In this document: positions 1 through 7,105 of the stretch, piece after piece | Layout of the letters: each line of letters opens with the position of its first letter | How positions within the stretch are numbered: the first letter of the stretch is position 1 | Source of the DNA: DATDPY01 sp964395765 | Lineage (GTDB): Bacteria > Bacteroidota > Bacteroidia > Cytophagales > Cyclobacteriaceae | Length of the DNA: 7,960 bases | Direction: 5' to 3' | Assembly: GCA_964395765.1 (NCBI GenBank) | Contig: CAYNCU010000201.1 | Location: 1 to 7,960 of the forward strand | Position numbers and translations under genes: made by a program | Notes under the pieces: generated by a model | Database searches by the model: none | Told to the model about the DNA's origin: nothing | What the model saw: only the letters and a program-made list of their open reading frames with translations

Positions 1-1101
1 GTGCCTGCGCTGCCTGAAGTTTCGGTTAATTATGTGGATCCAATCGAAGGGGATGCCGCTGATTCTCCGTTACAAATAAATTTCAGCCTGTCCTCTCCCT
101 CTTCCCAAACTGTGACCTTTTCCTATTCTACGAAAGATTCAACGGCTAAGGCAGGTAAAGACTACGTTGAAGTTAAGAATTCCTTCGTGGAATTCAGCCC
201 GGGTGAAACGATCAAAACTGTATCACTTCAGATCATTGGTGACACGATCATGGAATTCACCGAACAATTCTATATCATTATTTCCGATCTGAATAATGCA
301 ACCGCTGCCAATACGATATTTATCATTAACATCAAGGATAATGATGTGATGAATACGGTAATGAAGGAAGATGGATTTGATGTACCCTCCAACTACCCGG
401 GAATACAATTGAAATGGTCGGATGAATTTAATGGCACTGCCTTGAACCAGTCCGACTGGAATTATGAACTTGGCGGAGGAGGATGGGGAAATAATGAAAG
501 TGAAGTATATACTAATAATACAGCCAATGTATATATAGCCGATGGCAAACTGGTAATAAAGGCAATTAATACCGGTGGAGGTTATACCTCAGGCCGATTG
601 ACTACCCAGGGCAAAGAGCAATTTCAATATGGCCTGATCAATATCAGGGCCAGGTTGCCTGAAGGCCAGGGACTCTGGCCTGCCCTGTGGATGCTGGGAT
701 CGGACATTTCCAGTGTAAACTGGCCGGCCTGCGGAGAGGTTGACATAATGGAACTGATCGGTAATCAGCCGGGTACCGTTTATGGAACGGCCCACTGGGA
801 TAATGGCGGTCACCAATCGAAAGGCAGCAATTACTCGGTCAACGCTAATTCACCTTTCTCTGATGAATACCATATATTCAGCCTTTTGTGGGAACCGGGC
901 CATATGGTATGGTATGTTGATTTTCATAAATATTTTGAGATCAAAAAATCGGATACCGGGAATGCCTGGCCATTCGACGCGCCTTTCTTTTTCATATTCA
1001 ATGTTGCTGTTGGGGGAAACTGGCCTGGCTCCCCGGATGAATCCACAATTTTTCCCCAAAGCATGAGTGTGGATTATATCCGGGTATATGAAAGTAATTA
1101 A
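1..1101 (+). CDS. Secreted Calx-beta / GH16 endo-beta-glucanase (laminarinase-like), 5' partial
   Basis: Probable endo-acting beta-1,3 or mixed-linkage glucan hydrolase working outside the cytoplasm. Residues about 5-115 of the visible 366 form a Calx-beta domain (acidic beta-sandwich, with KAGKDYVE and a closing IKDND). A GH16 domain follows from about residue 135 (WSDEFNGT) to the end (VDYIRVYE). The GH16 active-site signature GEVDIMELIG is intact: E246 is the expected nucleophile, D248 the assisting acid and E251 the acid/base. The extra Met in ExDxxE is the beta-bulge form typical of laminarinases and related enzymes, not lichenases. The reading frame is open to base 1 and no signal peptide or lipobox is visible, so the GTG at base 1 is probably an internal Val codon and the true start lies upstream. 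The protein ends right after GH16, with no type IX secretion C-terminal domain or carbohydrate-binding module. Exact substrate is not determined by the sequence. Confidence 0.9.
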   Translation: MPALPEVSVNYVDPIEGDAADSPLQINFSLSSPSSQTVTFSYSTKDSTAKAGKDYVEVKNSFVEFSPGETIKTVSLQIIGDTIMEFTEQFYIIISDLNNATAANTIFIINIKDNDVMNTVMKEDGFDVPSNYPGIQLKWSDEFNGTALNQSDWNYELGGGGWGNNESEVYTNNTANVYIADGKLVIKAINTGGGYTSGRLTTQGKEQFQYGLINIRARLPEGQGLWPALWMLGSDISSVNWPACGEVDIMELIGNQPGTVYGTAHWDNGGHQSKGSNYSVNANSPFSDEYHIFSLLWEPGHMVWYVDFHKYFEIKKSDTGNAWPFDAPFFFIFNVAVGGNWPGSPDESTIFPQSMSVDYIRVYESN

Positions 1102-1108
1102 TTTTTAC

Positions 1109-1116
1109 TATCTTTC
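1109..1116 (+). promoter_or_regulatory. Weak candidate -7 element for glgP
   Basis: TATCTTTC matches the Bacteroidetes TAnnTTTG -7 element at five of its six fixed positions. It starts 8 bases after the glucanase stop and ends 58 bases before the glgP start, a spacing like that of the better promoters in this window. No -33 TTG is seen. Read-through from the glucanase gene is an alternative. Confidence 0.25.
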
Positions 1117-1174
1117 CACAGAAATTCCTGCTGGGCAACAACAAATACCATTCTACTATTAATCGCTAAAACCG

Positions 1175-3712
1175 ATGCCACGAACTGCCAAAAAAGCTGC
1201 GCCAAAAATCCGAGTTGAGGATGATAGAACCGGGATAGAAAACGAAACGCTAAAACGCGCATTCCTGGACAATCTCTTTTATATTCAGGGAAAGTACCCG
1301 GAAGTCGCCTCTAAAAATGATTATTATATGGCCCTGGCGTATACGGTCAGGGACCGTCTCCTTCACCGCTGGCTGAATGCCCAGGAACAGTATCGTGAAA
1401 AAAATGTAAAAACCATCGGCTACCTTTCCGCAGAATTCCTGATGGGTCCCCATCTCGGCAATAACCTGGTTAACCTGGGCCTATATGATAAGGTAAAAGA
1501 GGCAATCAAAGAATTAGGATTGGATCTGAAAGACCTGATCGACCAGGAGGAAGAACCCGGTCTGGGAAACGGAGGCCTGGGGAGGTTGGCAGCCTGTTTT
1601 CTGGATTCCATGGCTACCCTTGATCTTCCGGCGATCGGCTACGGAATTCGTTATGAATTCGGAATATTTGACCAGGAAATTCATGACGGCTGGCAAATTG
1701 AAATTACGGACAAATGGCTGCGTTACGGTAATCCCTGGGAGATCCCCCGTATCGAAAATTCCGTAATCGTCAATTATGGCGGTTATACAAAAGCCGGTTA
1801 CGACGATAAGGGGAAATACAGGGTAGAATGGATACCCGCTCAAAAGGTGAAGGGGGTTCCCTATGATACTCCGGTGCTGGGTTATGATACCAATACGGCC
1901 GCTACCCTCCGCCTGTGGAAAGCGGAGGCTTGTGAATCTTTCGACTTTCAGACTTTTAACCGCGGCGATTATTTCGGGGCGGTTGATGAGAAAATTGTAT
2001 CTGAAAATATTTCAAAGGTTCTTTACCCTAACGATGAACAGATCCAGGGTAAACAACTGCGCCTTGAACAACAATACTTCTTTGTTTCCTGCTCGTTACA
2101 GGATGTCATTAAAATGCATCTCGACCGTGGCAATAAACTCGACAATCTGCACGAGAAATTTGCCCTTCAACTGAATGACACACATCCTTCGATTAGCATT
2201 GCAGAAATGATGCGGTTGTTGGTCGATGTTCATTACCTTCCCTGGGAAAAAGCATGGAAAATCACTCAAAAAACTTTCGGCTACACCAACCATACCCTGT
2301 TGCCTGAAGCGCTGGAAAAATGGCCTATCGGACTTTTTGCCCATCTTCTGCCACGCTTGCTGGAAATTATACTTGAAATCAATGCACGATTCCTGAGTGA
2401 GGTAAGTAAAAAATTTCCAGGCGATGAAGGTAAGATTGCAAGGATGTCCCTGATCGATGAGTCCGGGGATAAATATGTCAGGATGGCTCACCTTGCCTGT
2501 GTAGGAAGTCACGCAATCAATGGTGTGGCTGCCTTACATTCCGAATTATTGATTAAAGACATATTACATGATTTCCATGATCTTTGGCCTGAAAAATTCT
2601 CCAATAAAACCAACGGGATCACTCCGCGCCGGTGGGTGGTTCTCAATAATCCTGAATTAACGGCTCTCATCACCAATCATATCGGTTCCGGCTGGATAAA
2701 AAATCTTAATGAATTAAAGAAAATTGAAAAGTTTGCAAAGGATAAGGAGTTCAGACAGGCCTGGAACAGGTGCAAAAAAGATGTTAAAACTAAACTGGCC
2801 GAATATATAAGGAATAACCTGGATATAAAAGTCAATATCGATTCCCTTTTCGACATCCAGGTTAAAAGGATCCATGAATATAAAAGACAGCATCTGAACA
2901 TTCTTCATGTGATAACACTATACAACCGGATCAAGGATAATCCGGGAATCGGCATCACTCCGCGGACGTTTATATTCGGAGGAAAGGCGGCACCGGGATA
3001 TTATATGGCCAAACTCATGATTAAACTCATTAACTCGGTTAAGGATATTGTGAATAATGATCCCGATATTAAAGATTTGCTGAAGGTCGTATTCCTTCCC
3101 GATTACAATGTAACGAACAGTCAGCGCGTATACCCTGCTGCGGATCTTTCGGAACAGATTTCAACGGCAGGAAAAGAAGCTTCCGGAACGGGATGTATGA
3201 AATTCTCTATGAACGGTGCCTTAACGATTGGTACACTTGACGGAGCTAATATCGAAATCCGGGATGAAGTGGGGGCTGAAAACTTTTTCCTGTTCGGCCT
3301 GACAGCAGAGGAAGTCAATGAGAAAAAAATGCAAGGATATAATCCATATGATCTATACCAGTCCAACCCGGAATTAAAACGCTGCCTGGATATGATGGCA
3401 ACCGGTTATTTTTCCAGGAAAGATACGGGACTGTTCAAGCCCATGGTGGATTCGCTGTTATATCACGACGATTACATGCTGCTTGCCGACTACCCGTCGT
3501 ATATCGACTGCCAGGATAAGGTGGGCAGGGCCTACCAGGATAAGGAAACATGGACTAAAATGTCGATTATTAATGTAGCGAGAATTGGAAAGTTTTCCAG
3601 TGATCGCACGATTCGGGAATACAGCCGTGATATCTGGCATGTCGACCAGGTACCGATAAAAGTGGCTACTTATAACCCGGTGACCCAGACGAATATTAAA
3701 CTTTCCCTTTGA
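1175..3712 (+). CDS. glgP: Glycogen / alpha-glucan phosphorylase (GT35)
   Basis: Pyridoxal-phosphate-dependent cytoplasmic enzyme that releases glucose 1-phosphate from the non-reducing ends of glycogen or maltodextrin. At 845 residues it has the length of the classic E. coli/animal type. Family blocks occur in order: IGYLSAEFLMG (81-91), EPGLGNGGLGRLAACFLDS (127-145), the QLNDTHPSISIAE block, TNGITPRRW, VKRIHEYKRQ, and the cofactor signature EASGTGCMKF with the predicted Schiff-base lysine at K676. C674 stands where Asn is usual (GTGNMK), at a position the family signature leaves variable. The ATG gives a short polar N-terminus before the first conserved helix; no Shine-Dalgarno is seen. It starts 73 bases after the glucanase stop. 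The neighbouring glucanase attacks beta-linked glucan, so the two need not share a pathway. Glycogen versus maltodextrin preference cannot be told from sequence alone. Confidence 0.96.
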   Translation: MPRTAKKAAPKIRVEDDRTGIENETLKRAFLDNLFYIQGKYPEVASKNDYYMALAYTVRDRLLHRWLNAQEQYREKNVKTIGYLSAEFLMGPHLGNNLVNLGLYDKVKEAIKELGLDLKDLIDQEEEPGLGNGGLGRLAACFLDSMATLDLPAIGYGIRYEFGIFDQEIHDGWQIEITDKWLRYGNPWEIPRIENSVIVNYGGYTKAGYDDKGKYRVEWIPAQKVKGVPYDTPVLGYDTNTAATLRLWKAEACESFDFQTFNRGDYFGAVDEKIVSENISKVLYPNDEQIQGKQLRLEQQYFFVSCSLQDVIKMHLDRGNKLDNLHEKFALQLNDTHPSISIAEMMRLLVDVHYLPWEKAWKITQKTFGYTNHTLLPEALEKWPIGLFAHLLPRLLEIILEINARFLSEVSKKFPGDEGKIARMSLIDESGDKYVRMAHLACVGSHAINGVAALHSELLIKDILHDFHDLWPEKFSNKTNGITPRRWVVLNNPELTALITNHIGSGWIKNLNELKKIEKFAKDKEFRQAWNRCKKDVKTKLAEYIRNNLDIKVNIDSLFDIQVKRIHEYKRQHLNILHVITLYNRIKDNPGIGITPRTFIFGGKAAPGYYMAKLMIKLINSVKDIVNNDPDIKDLLKVVFLPDYNVTNSQRVYPAADLSEQISTAGKEASGTGCMKFSMNGALTIGTLDGANIEIRDEVGAENFFLFGLTAEEVNEKKMQGYNPYDLYQSNPELKRCLDMMATGYFSRKDTGLFKPMVDSLLYHDDYMLLADYPSYIDCQDKVGRAYQDKETWTKMSIINVARIGKFSSDRTIREYSRDIWHVDQVPIKVATYNPVTQTNIKLSL

Positions 3713-3721
3713 TCCGCAAGC

Positions 3722-3800
3722 TTGAATCGAATATATCTTAAGGTCCTCCAATTCCTGCCGGTTTTTCCTTTCACCATATATTTCGGTAGATTTGATTCAA
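3722..3800. repeat. Imperfect inverted repeat in the glgP-3835 intergenic region
   Basis: The arms are 3722-3735 (TTGAATCGAATATA) and 3787-3800 (reverse complement TTGAATCAAATCTA). They match at 12 of 14 positions, with the first 7 identical, and are separated by 51 bases. The right arm begins with the -7 element of the next gene. There is no T-tract, so it is not a plain intrinsic terminator. It could be paired protein-binding sites, a 3' stem on the glgP message, or chance in AT-rich DNA. Confidence 0.35.
3787..3794 (+). promoter_or_regulatory. -7 promoter element of the pyruvyl-transferase-like gene
   Basis: TAGATTTG is an exact match to the Bacteroidetes TAnnTTTG -7 element. A T-run (3762-3766) sits about 20 bases upstream where a TTTG-like -33 box would be expected. 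The predicted transcript start near 3800 leaves a leader of about 35 bases before the GTG at 3835. This suggests the gene is transcribed separately from glgP. Confidence 0.55.
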
Positions 3801-3834
3801 TAAAACACGTGTTGCGGAGACAAAATTATTAAAG

Positions 3835-5157
3835 GTGAAAAGAAGAGTTTTTATCAGAAATTTAGCGGGTTTATCGGCTATGGGAATGCTACCCAACCTT
3901 CCAATTAAACAAGCCCTTGCTGAAAATAAAATTGTTGCTAAGCGGGTGATTATCCGTTCGGAGTGGTCGATGGATTCATTCGGGGCCAGAACCTATCTTC
4001 CAGCCGCATATAAATTGGTCCAACGAAATATTCCTTTTGCCGACATATACTTCTGGCCTTATGTTGACGATGAAACGGTCTTGAATAAAATCAAGTTAAA
4101 TATCACTAAATTAAATCTTCTGAAAGGAAATCTCGGGGAACAGGGTTCCAATGATAATGAAGTGTTGATCAACACACTCAAAACGGCAGATCTCGTGCTC
4201 CATTTTGGAGGCACCCTGCCTGTATCAGGCATTCCATCCGATCCATCCAATCTTCCTGTTTCGGGAAATCTTTTTGATTTTTGCTTTCAAAACAAAATTA
4301 AATACGCCTTCCATAGCCTTAAAATTTCTTCCGGTTTTCAATTCAGTGAGCCTTTGCTGAAGGACCTCAATAATTCGGTCGTCGTTTTATCCAGTTATAT
4401 AACAGATAATAAAGCCTTGGAAGGAAAGGGTCTGACCGCCAGGAATATTGAATCCGGCCCCGATGCTGCTTTTTACTTTGATCTGACCGAGGAAAATAAA
4501 GCTAACCGGTATTTGAGTAATAATAACCTGGCAGGCAAACAATTTCTGTTCCTTAGCCTGAGGTATAATGATTCGGTGACGGGAGACCTTACGCTCGATA
4601 AACATATTGATAAATTCATCCAGACAACGGAATCCTGGGTTAACGATACGGGCAACCCGGTCCTTGTATTTCCCGGGAACAAGGAAGATGAGGAATACCT
4701 TAATAATAAGCTGATCAAGCCGTTATCGGAAAATGTAAAAGATAAGGTGTTGCTTTTTACCGATGAACCTGACCCATCTATCCTCTATTCCATTATCGCC
4801 AAAGCCCGCCTGTGTCTTGGAAATGACCCCTATCCTGCCATGTTTGCCGTCAGTTCAAGAGTGCCTGTAATTTTTATCAGGACGCACCCGGATGACAGAT
4901 CGTACCAAATATTTGACGCTCTTTCCATGGATGACCATATTATTGATTTTAATGCTGCCTTGCCTTCGGACCTGATGAATGTCATCTATTCCTTACATAA
5001 AAATTATGTCGGGTCTCTCGTTGAATGCGATAAGTTTGCCAAAGAATTACCTCAGCTGGAAAAGAAATCTTTCAAATCCATCGATAAGTCCCTGGGCATA
5101 GAAGAGAACAACAGAACCGCACCTAAAGAAAAAAAGTCCAAACGCCCTAGGGAATAA
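3835..5157 (+). CDS. Exported polysaccharide pyruvyl transferase-like protein with Tat-type signal
   Basis: Of 440 residues, the first 29 look like a twin-arginine signal: KRRVFIRN, a weakly hydrophobic stretch (about 9-24) and an ALA site before E30. This supports the GTG start, as no in-frame ATG lies just upstream. The mature part resembles the GT-B-like polysaccharide pyruvyl transferase family: an opening strand RVIIRSEWSMDSFGA (37-51), ADLVLHFGG (118-126), ESGPDAAFYFD (206-216, matching the family's PDxAF block), FLFLSLRYN (237-245) and a donor-side block CLGNDPYPAMFAVSSRVPVIF (327-347). The Arg-x-His usual in that last block is absent, with D331-P-Y333 in its place, so pyruvyl transfer is doubtful. 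The same block also recalls GT9 heptosyltransferases (GNDxGPxH), a weaker alternative. A highly charged tail (422-440) ends the protein. Family membranes and walls are usual sites of action, but the substrate is unknown. Confidence 0.6.
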   Translation: MKRRVFIRNLAGLSAMGMLPNLPIKQALAENKIVAKRVIIRSEWSMDSFGARTYLPAAYKLVQRNIPFADIYFWPYVDDETVLNKIKLNITKLNLLKGNLGEQGSNDNEVLINTLKTADLVLHFGGTLPVSGIPSDPSNLPVSGNLFDFCFQNKIKYAFHSLKISSGFQFSEPLLKDLNNSVVVLSSYITDNKALEGKGLTARNIESGPDAAFYFDLTEENKANRYLSNNNLAGKQFLFLSLRYNDSVTGDLTLDKHIDKFIQTTESWVNDTGNPVLVFPGNKEDEEYLNNKLIKPLSENVKDKVLLFTDEPDPSILYSIIAKARLCLGNDPYPAMFAVSSRVPVIFIRTHPDDRSYQIFDALSMDDHIIDFNAALPSDLMNVIYSLHKNYVGSLVECDKFAKELPQLEKKSFKSIDKSLGIEENNRTAPKEKKSKRPRE

Positions 5158-5168
5158 TAATTTATTCC
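5151..5168 (+). other. Perfect 7-bp hairpin over the stop codon of the 3835 gene
   Basis: GGAATAA (5151-5157) pairs perfectly with TTATTCC (5162-5168) around a 4-base TAAT loop. The left arm contains the stop codon, which is followed directly by a second in-frame TAA. No T-tract follows (the next bases are GGCC), so this is not a classic Rho-independent terminator. It could protect the 3' end or slow termination. Confidence 0.35.
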
Positions 5169-5224
5169 GGCCTGGGAATCCAATTAGCCTATAGTTTAAA
5201 GTTTCATAGCTGATCAGGGATTCT

Positions 5225-5238
5225 ATGATTTTTATCAT
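5225..5238. promoter_or_regulatory. Small palindrome upstream of the MarR gene (possible operator)
   Basis: ATGAT-TTTT-ATCAT is a perfect 5+5 palindrome ending 54 bases before the MarR start, where a MarR protein might bind for self-regulation. It is short and AT-rich, so chance is a real possibility. No exact TAnnTTTG element occurs in 5158-5292. The closest is TAGTTTG at 5261-5267, one base short in the spacer. Confidence 0.2.
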
Positions 5239-5292
5239 TTCTTAATTGCCTGTCAACCTGTAGTTTGGTCTAAAATTGAGGCCCGTTCCGGT

Positions 5293-5757
5293 ATGAAAAC
5301 TGAAACCATATTAAATACCGAACTTAAAAAAAATGTATTTAACGAAGATATCCGGCTTAAATCCCTGATGGAAATTCTTCATGCGGCTTCAATTATCAAT
5401 AACCTTCATTTGAAGTACCTGAAACCTTTCAACCTGTCTGTTCAGCAATATACTATCCTGAGAATCCTGAGAGTTTCATACCCGGGCTCACTTACCATAC
5501 AGTCCATAAAGGAACAAATGGTAGACCGCACTCCGAACACAACCCGCATGGTGGATAAACTGCTTAGCCAAAAACTCGTTACCCGCGTCAGGTCAGCCAA
5601 GGACAGGCGGAAAGTTTTTGTTAAGCTAACGATCAGTGGAATGGAAATCATGGCAAAAATCGACATTGCGCTTAAGGATTTCTATAAAATAACCAACCCC
5701 CTGTCCGCCTCAGAGTCAACCCAGCTTTCCTTACTTTTAGGTAAACTCGGGTTTTGA
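5293..5757 (+). CDS. MarR-family winged-helix transcriptional regulator
   Basis: A 154-residue dimeric DNA-binding regulator of typical MarR length. The N-terminal helix (about 18-45) and the C-terminal helices (about 112-154) should form the dimer interface. The helix-turn-helix covers about 67-97 (LTIQSIKEQM, then TRMVDKLLSQKLV), and the beta-wing about 98-113 carries the family DRR (104-106) and KVFVKLT. There is no cysteine in the protein, so direct thiol-based peroxide sensing of the OhrR kind is excluded; a small-molecule ligand is more likely. The ATG fits the family's N-terminal helix. It stands alone, 135 bases after the preceding gene and 264 before the peroxiredoxin. Its targets are unknown. 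The nearby peroxiredoxin and YceI genes, both with dyad sites in their upstream DNA, are natural candidates, and that link is inferred from position only. Confidence 0.9.
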   Translation: MKTETILNTELKKNVFNEDIRLKSLMEILHAASIINNLHLKYLKPFNLSVQQYTILRILRVSYPGSLTIQSIKEQMVDRTPNTTRMVDKLLSQKLVTRVRSAKDRRKVFVKLTISGMEIMAKIDIALKDFYKITNPLSASESTQLSLLLGKLGF

Positions 5758-5761
5758 TATC

Positions 5762-5786
5762 TTAACTGTCAGCAGATCACAGTTGA
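5762..5786 (+). other. Stem-loop just after the MarR stop
   Basis: AACTGT (5764-5769) pairs with ACAGTT (5779-5784) around a 9-base loop, and one T-G and one T-A pair extend the stem to 8. It begins 5 bases after the stop. No T-tract follows, so it is at most a weak 3'-end structure and not a confident terminator. Confidence 0.3.
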
Positions 5787-5883
5787 AAGGATCGGCAATT
5801 CCGGAAAATTAAGCCATGGCCCATTCCCTCTACCCTTTCCTTTAGGGCGTTAAACCTTATCATTTTTCATATAAAATATTGAA

Positions 5884-5898
5884 TATCAAATATTTACA
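5884..5898 (-). promoter_or_regulatory. Possible operator-like dyad upstream of the peroxiredoxin gene
   Basis: On the minus strand this reads TGTAAATATTTGATA. It fits the TGTnAA-N3-TTnACA pattern of the sites upstream of the YceI gene except for T in place of C near the end. It lies about 52 bases before the -7 element of the peroxiredoxin. The surrounding DNA is very AT-rich, so the match is weak evidence by itself. Confidence 0.2.
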
Positions 5899-5950
5899 AT
5901 TTTTTTTAAATTTATAACCTATTATTCCTATGGATTAAGAGTATTTTAAT

Positions 5951-5958
5951 TATATTTG
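5951..5958 (+). promoter_or_regulatory. -7 promoter element of the peroxiredoxin gene
   Basis: TATATTTG is an exact TAnnTTTG match inside an A/T-rich stretch (about 5860-6020) and ends 63 bases before the ATG. No good -33 TTG is present at the usual spacing; TGG at 5931-5933 is the nearest trace. It implies independent transcription of the peroxiredoxin. Confidence 0.5.
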
Positions 5959-6021
5959 ATGTCCGAATTAATAAAATTCAGGTTAAATAATTCAATTAAT
6001 AACTATTAACTACAAAAAAAT

Positions 6022-6657
6022 ATGTCACTTCGATTAGGAGATCAGGCGCCGGATTTTACGGCCGAAACAACAGAAGGAACCATTAAATTTCATGAATGGT
6101 TAGGTAACAGCTGGGGAGTCCTCTTTTCTCACCCGGCAGATTATACCCCGGTATGTACAACGGAACTGGGAAGAACTGCCCAGTTGAAAAGTGAATTTGA
6201 AAAAAGGAACGTAAAAGTGCTGGCAATCAGCGTGGATCCCCTGGACAGTCATAAGAGTTGGATAAATGACATCAATGAAACACAGAACACCAAGGTGAAT
6301 TTCCCGATCATTGCCGATCCGGAAAAAAAAGTAGCCACCTTGTATGACATGATCCACCCTAATGCCAGTGAAAAAACCACTGTCCGTTCGGTATTTATCA
6401 TCGGCCCGGATAAAAAAATAAAACTTACACTTACCTACCCGGCATCTACGGGAAGGAATTTCACTGAAATTCTTCGTGTCATAGACTCCCTTCAACTTAC
6501 TGCTAATTACAGTGTTGCCACCCCGGTGGACTGGAAACATGGCGAAGAAGTAATCATTTCCCCCTCGATCAGCAATGAAGAAGCCACTAAAAAATTCCCT
6601 AAAGGTTATAAAATAATCAAACCCTATCTCAGGAAAACGCCACAGCCCAATTTATAA
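6022..6657 (+). CDS. 1-Cys peroxiredoxin (Prx6 type)
   Basis: A 211-residue thiol peroxidase that reduces hydrogen peroxide and organic hydroperoxides, probably in the cytoplasm since no signal peptide is seen. The active-site motif is complete: P38, T42 and peroxidatic C45 in HPADYTPVCTTE, with R122 in TVRSVFIIGP as the expected catalytic arginine. C45 is the only cysteine, so no resolving cysteine exists within the chain. An outside thiol must recycle the enzyme. The long C-terminal part (about 145-211, with VATPVDWKHGEEVIISPSIS) is the Prx6 dimer arm and separates it from the shorter AhpC/BCP types. The ATG at 6022 puts the family's opening LRLGDQAPDF right at the N-terminus. It appears to be a single-gene unit with its own promoter element and a strong terminator 38 bases downstream. 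No peroxide-regulator site could be recognised. Confidence 0.95.
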   Translation: MSLRLGDQAPDFTAETTEGTIKFHEWLGNSWGVLFSHPADYTPVCTTELGRTAQLKSEFEKRNVKVLAISVDPLDSHKSWINDINETQNTKVNFPIIADPEKKVATLYDMIHPNASEKTTVRSVFIIGPDKKIKLTLTYPASTGRNFTEILRVIDSLQLTANYSVATPVDWKHGEEVIISPSISNEEATKKFPKGYKIIKPYLRKTPQPNL

Positions 6658-6694
6658 AGGATACAGGCAAGAAATTTTAATATTACCTGGTAAT

Positions 6695-6730
6695 AAAAGG
6701 CTTTCTGTTTTACGGAAGGCCTTTTTATTT
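6695..6730 (+). terminator. Intrinsic terminator after the peroxiredoxin gene
   Basis: AAAAGGCTTTC (6695-6705) pairs with GGAAGGCCTTT plus T (6715-6725) in an 11-bp stem with one G-T pair, around a 9-base loop, and continues into TTATTT. The A-run on the left side means it could also stop transcription arriving on the minus strand. Confidence 0.8.
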
Positions 6731-7097
6731 CCGTCAGGCAAGGGATCGAATAATATTGAAAGGGCCGGCTGACAGAAAGTCAAGATAGAGGGCATATCTC
6801 TATTGATGGCCAATGAGCCCACCAGGCCCATAAACAGCATTTCCGATCCTCGAAATTCCGCTTATAACATCATGGTTATGTAGCCGCCTGTCGGACCTGC
6901 AACCCTCGCTTAATGACCAAACAGGTTTCCACAATCCTATATCTAAATACATGGGTTTTATGTAAAATGCTAACAATCAATAATTTATGGTTTTTGGTCG
7001 TTTTTTAAAGGAATTAGTGGTTCAAATTAAACTCTCCTTCTGACCATTATCATATCCCCTCCTGATTACTGTCATAAGGGCCGGGTGGCAGGGCTTA
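6731..7097. other. Gene-free region between the terminator and the YceI promoter
   Basis: Together with its flanks this is part of a 580-base stretch without a credible gene. A minus-strand open frame of 62 codons (6652-6840) crosses the terminator and resembles nothing I know. Small hairpins occur at 6785-6803 (ATAGAG/CTCTAT, 7-base loop) and 6864-6879 (ATAAC/GTTAT, 6-base loop). A copy of the operator-like motif lies at 6957-6974. About 6731-6940 is richer in G+C than the rest and could be remains of a lost gene or an unrecognised small RNA, but I see no positive support. Confidence 0.4.
6957..6974 (+). promoter_or_regulatory. Distal copy of the TGTAAA-N3-(T/C)TAAC motif
   Basis: This segment matches 7105-7122 at 14 of 18 positions, including an unbroken ATGTAAAAT and the closing TAACA just past the end. 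It lies 148 bases upstream of that copy in the same orientation. A direct repeat of this kind in the DNA before one gene suggests a repeated binding site. Confidence 0.35.
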
Positions 7098-7105
7098 TAT
7101 ATTTG
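7098..7105 (+). promoter_or_regulatory. -7 promoter element of the YceI gene
   Basis: TATATTTG is an exact TAnnTTTG match. It predicts a transcript start near 7111 and a leader of about 125 bases. No -33 TTG is found at the usual distance, as the DNA there is G-rich. Its last base is the first base of the inverted-repeat arm at 7105. Confidence 0.5.

Noticed and set aside
782..1066. 94-codon + strand open frame inside the glucanase gene
   Set aside because: It overlaps the conserved GH16 catalytic region in another frame and its translation has no family features.
2096..2512. 138-codon minus-strand open frame inside glgP
   Set aside because: It lies wholly opposite highly conserved phosphorylase blocks and looks like a frame shadow.
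6100..6540. 146-codon minus-strand open frame opposite the peroxiredoxin
   Set aside because: It lies opposite the peroxiredoxin active site and core, and no known domain can be seen in it.
6652..6840. 62-codon minus-strand open frame in the intergenic region
   Set aside because: It runs through the intrinsic terminator, has no recognisable domain and no promoter element before it.
6841..6930. tRNA-like look of bases around 6880-6915
   Set aside because: No cloverleaf could be folded and the acceptor stem and T-loop consensus are missing.
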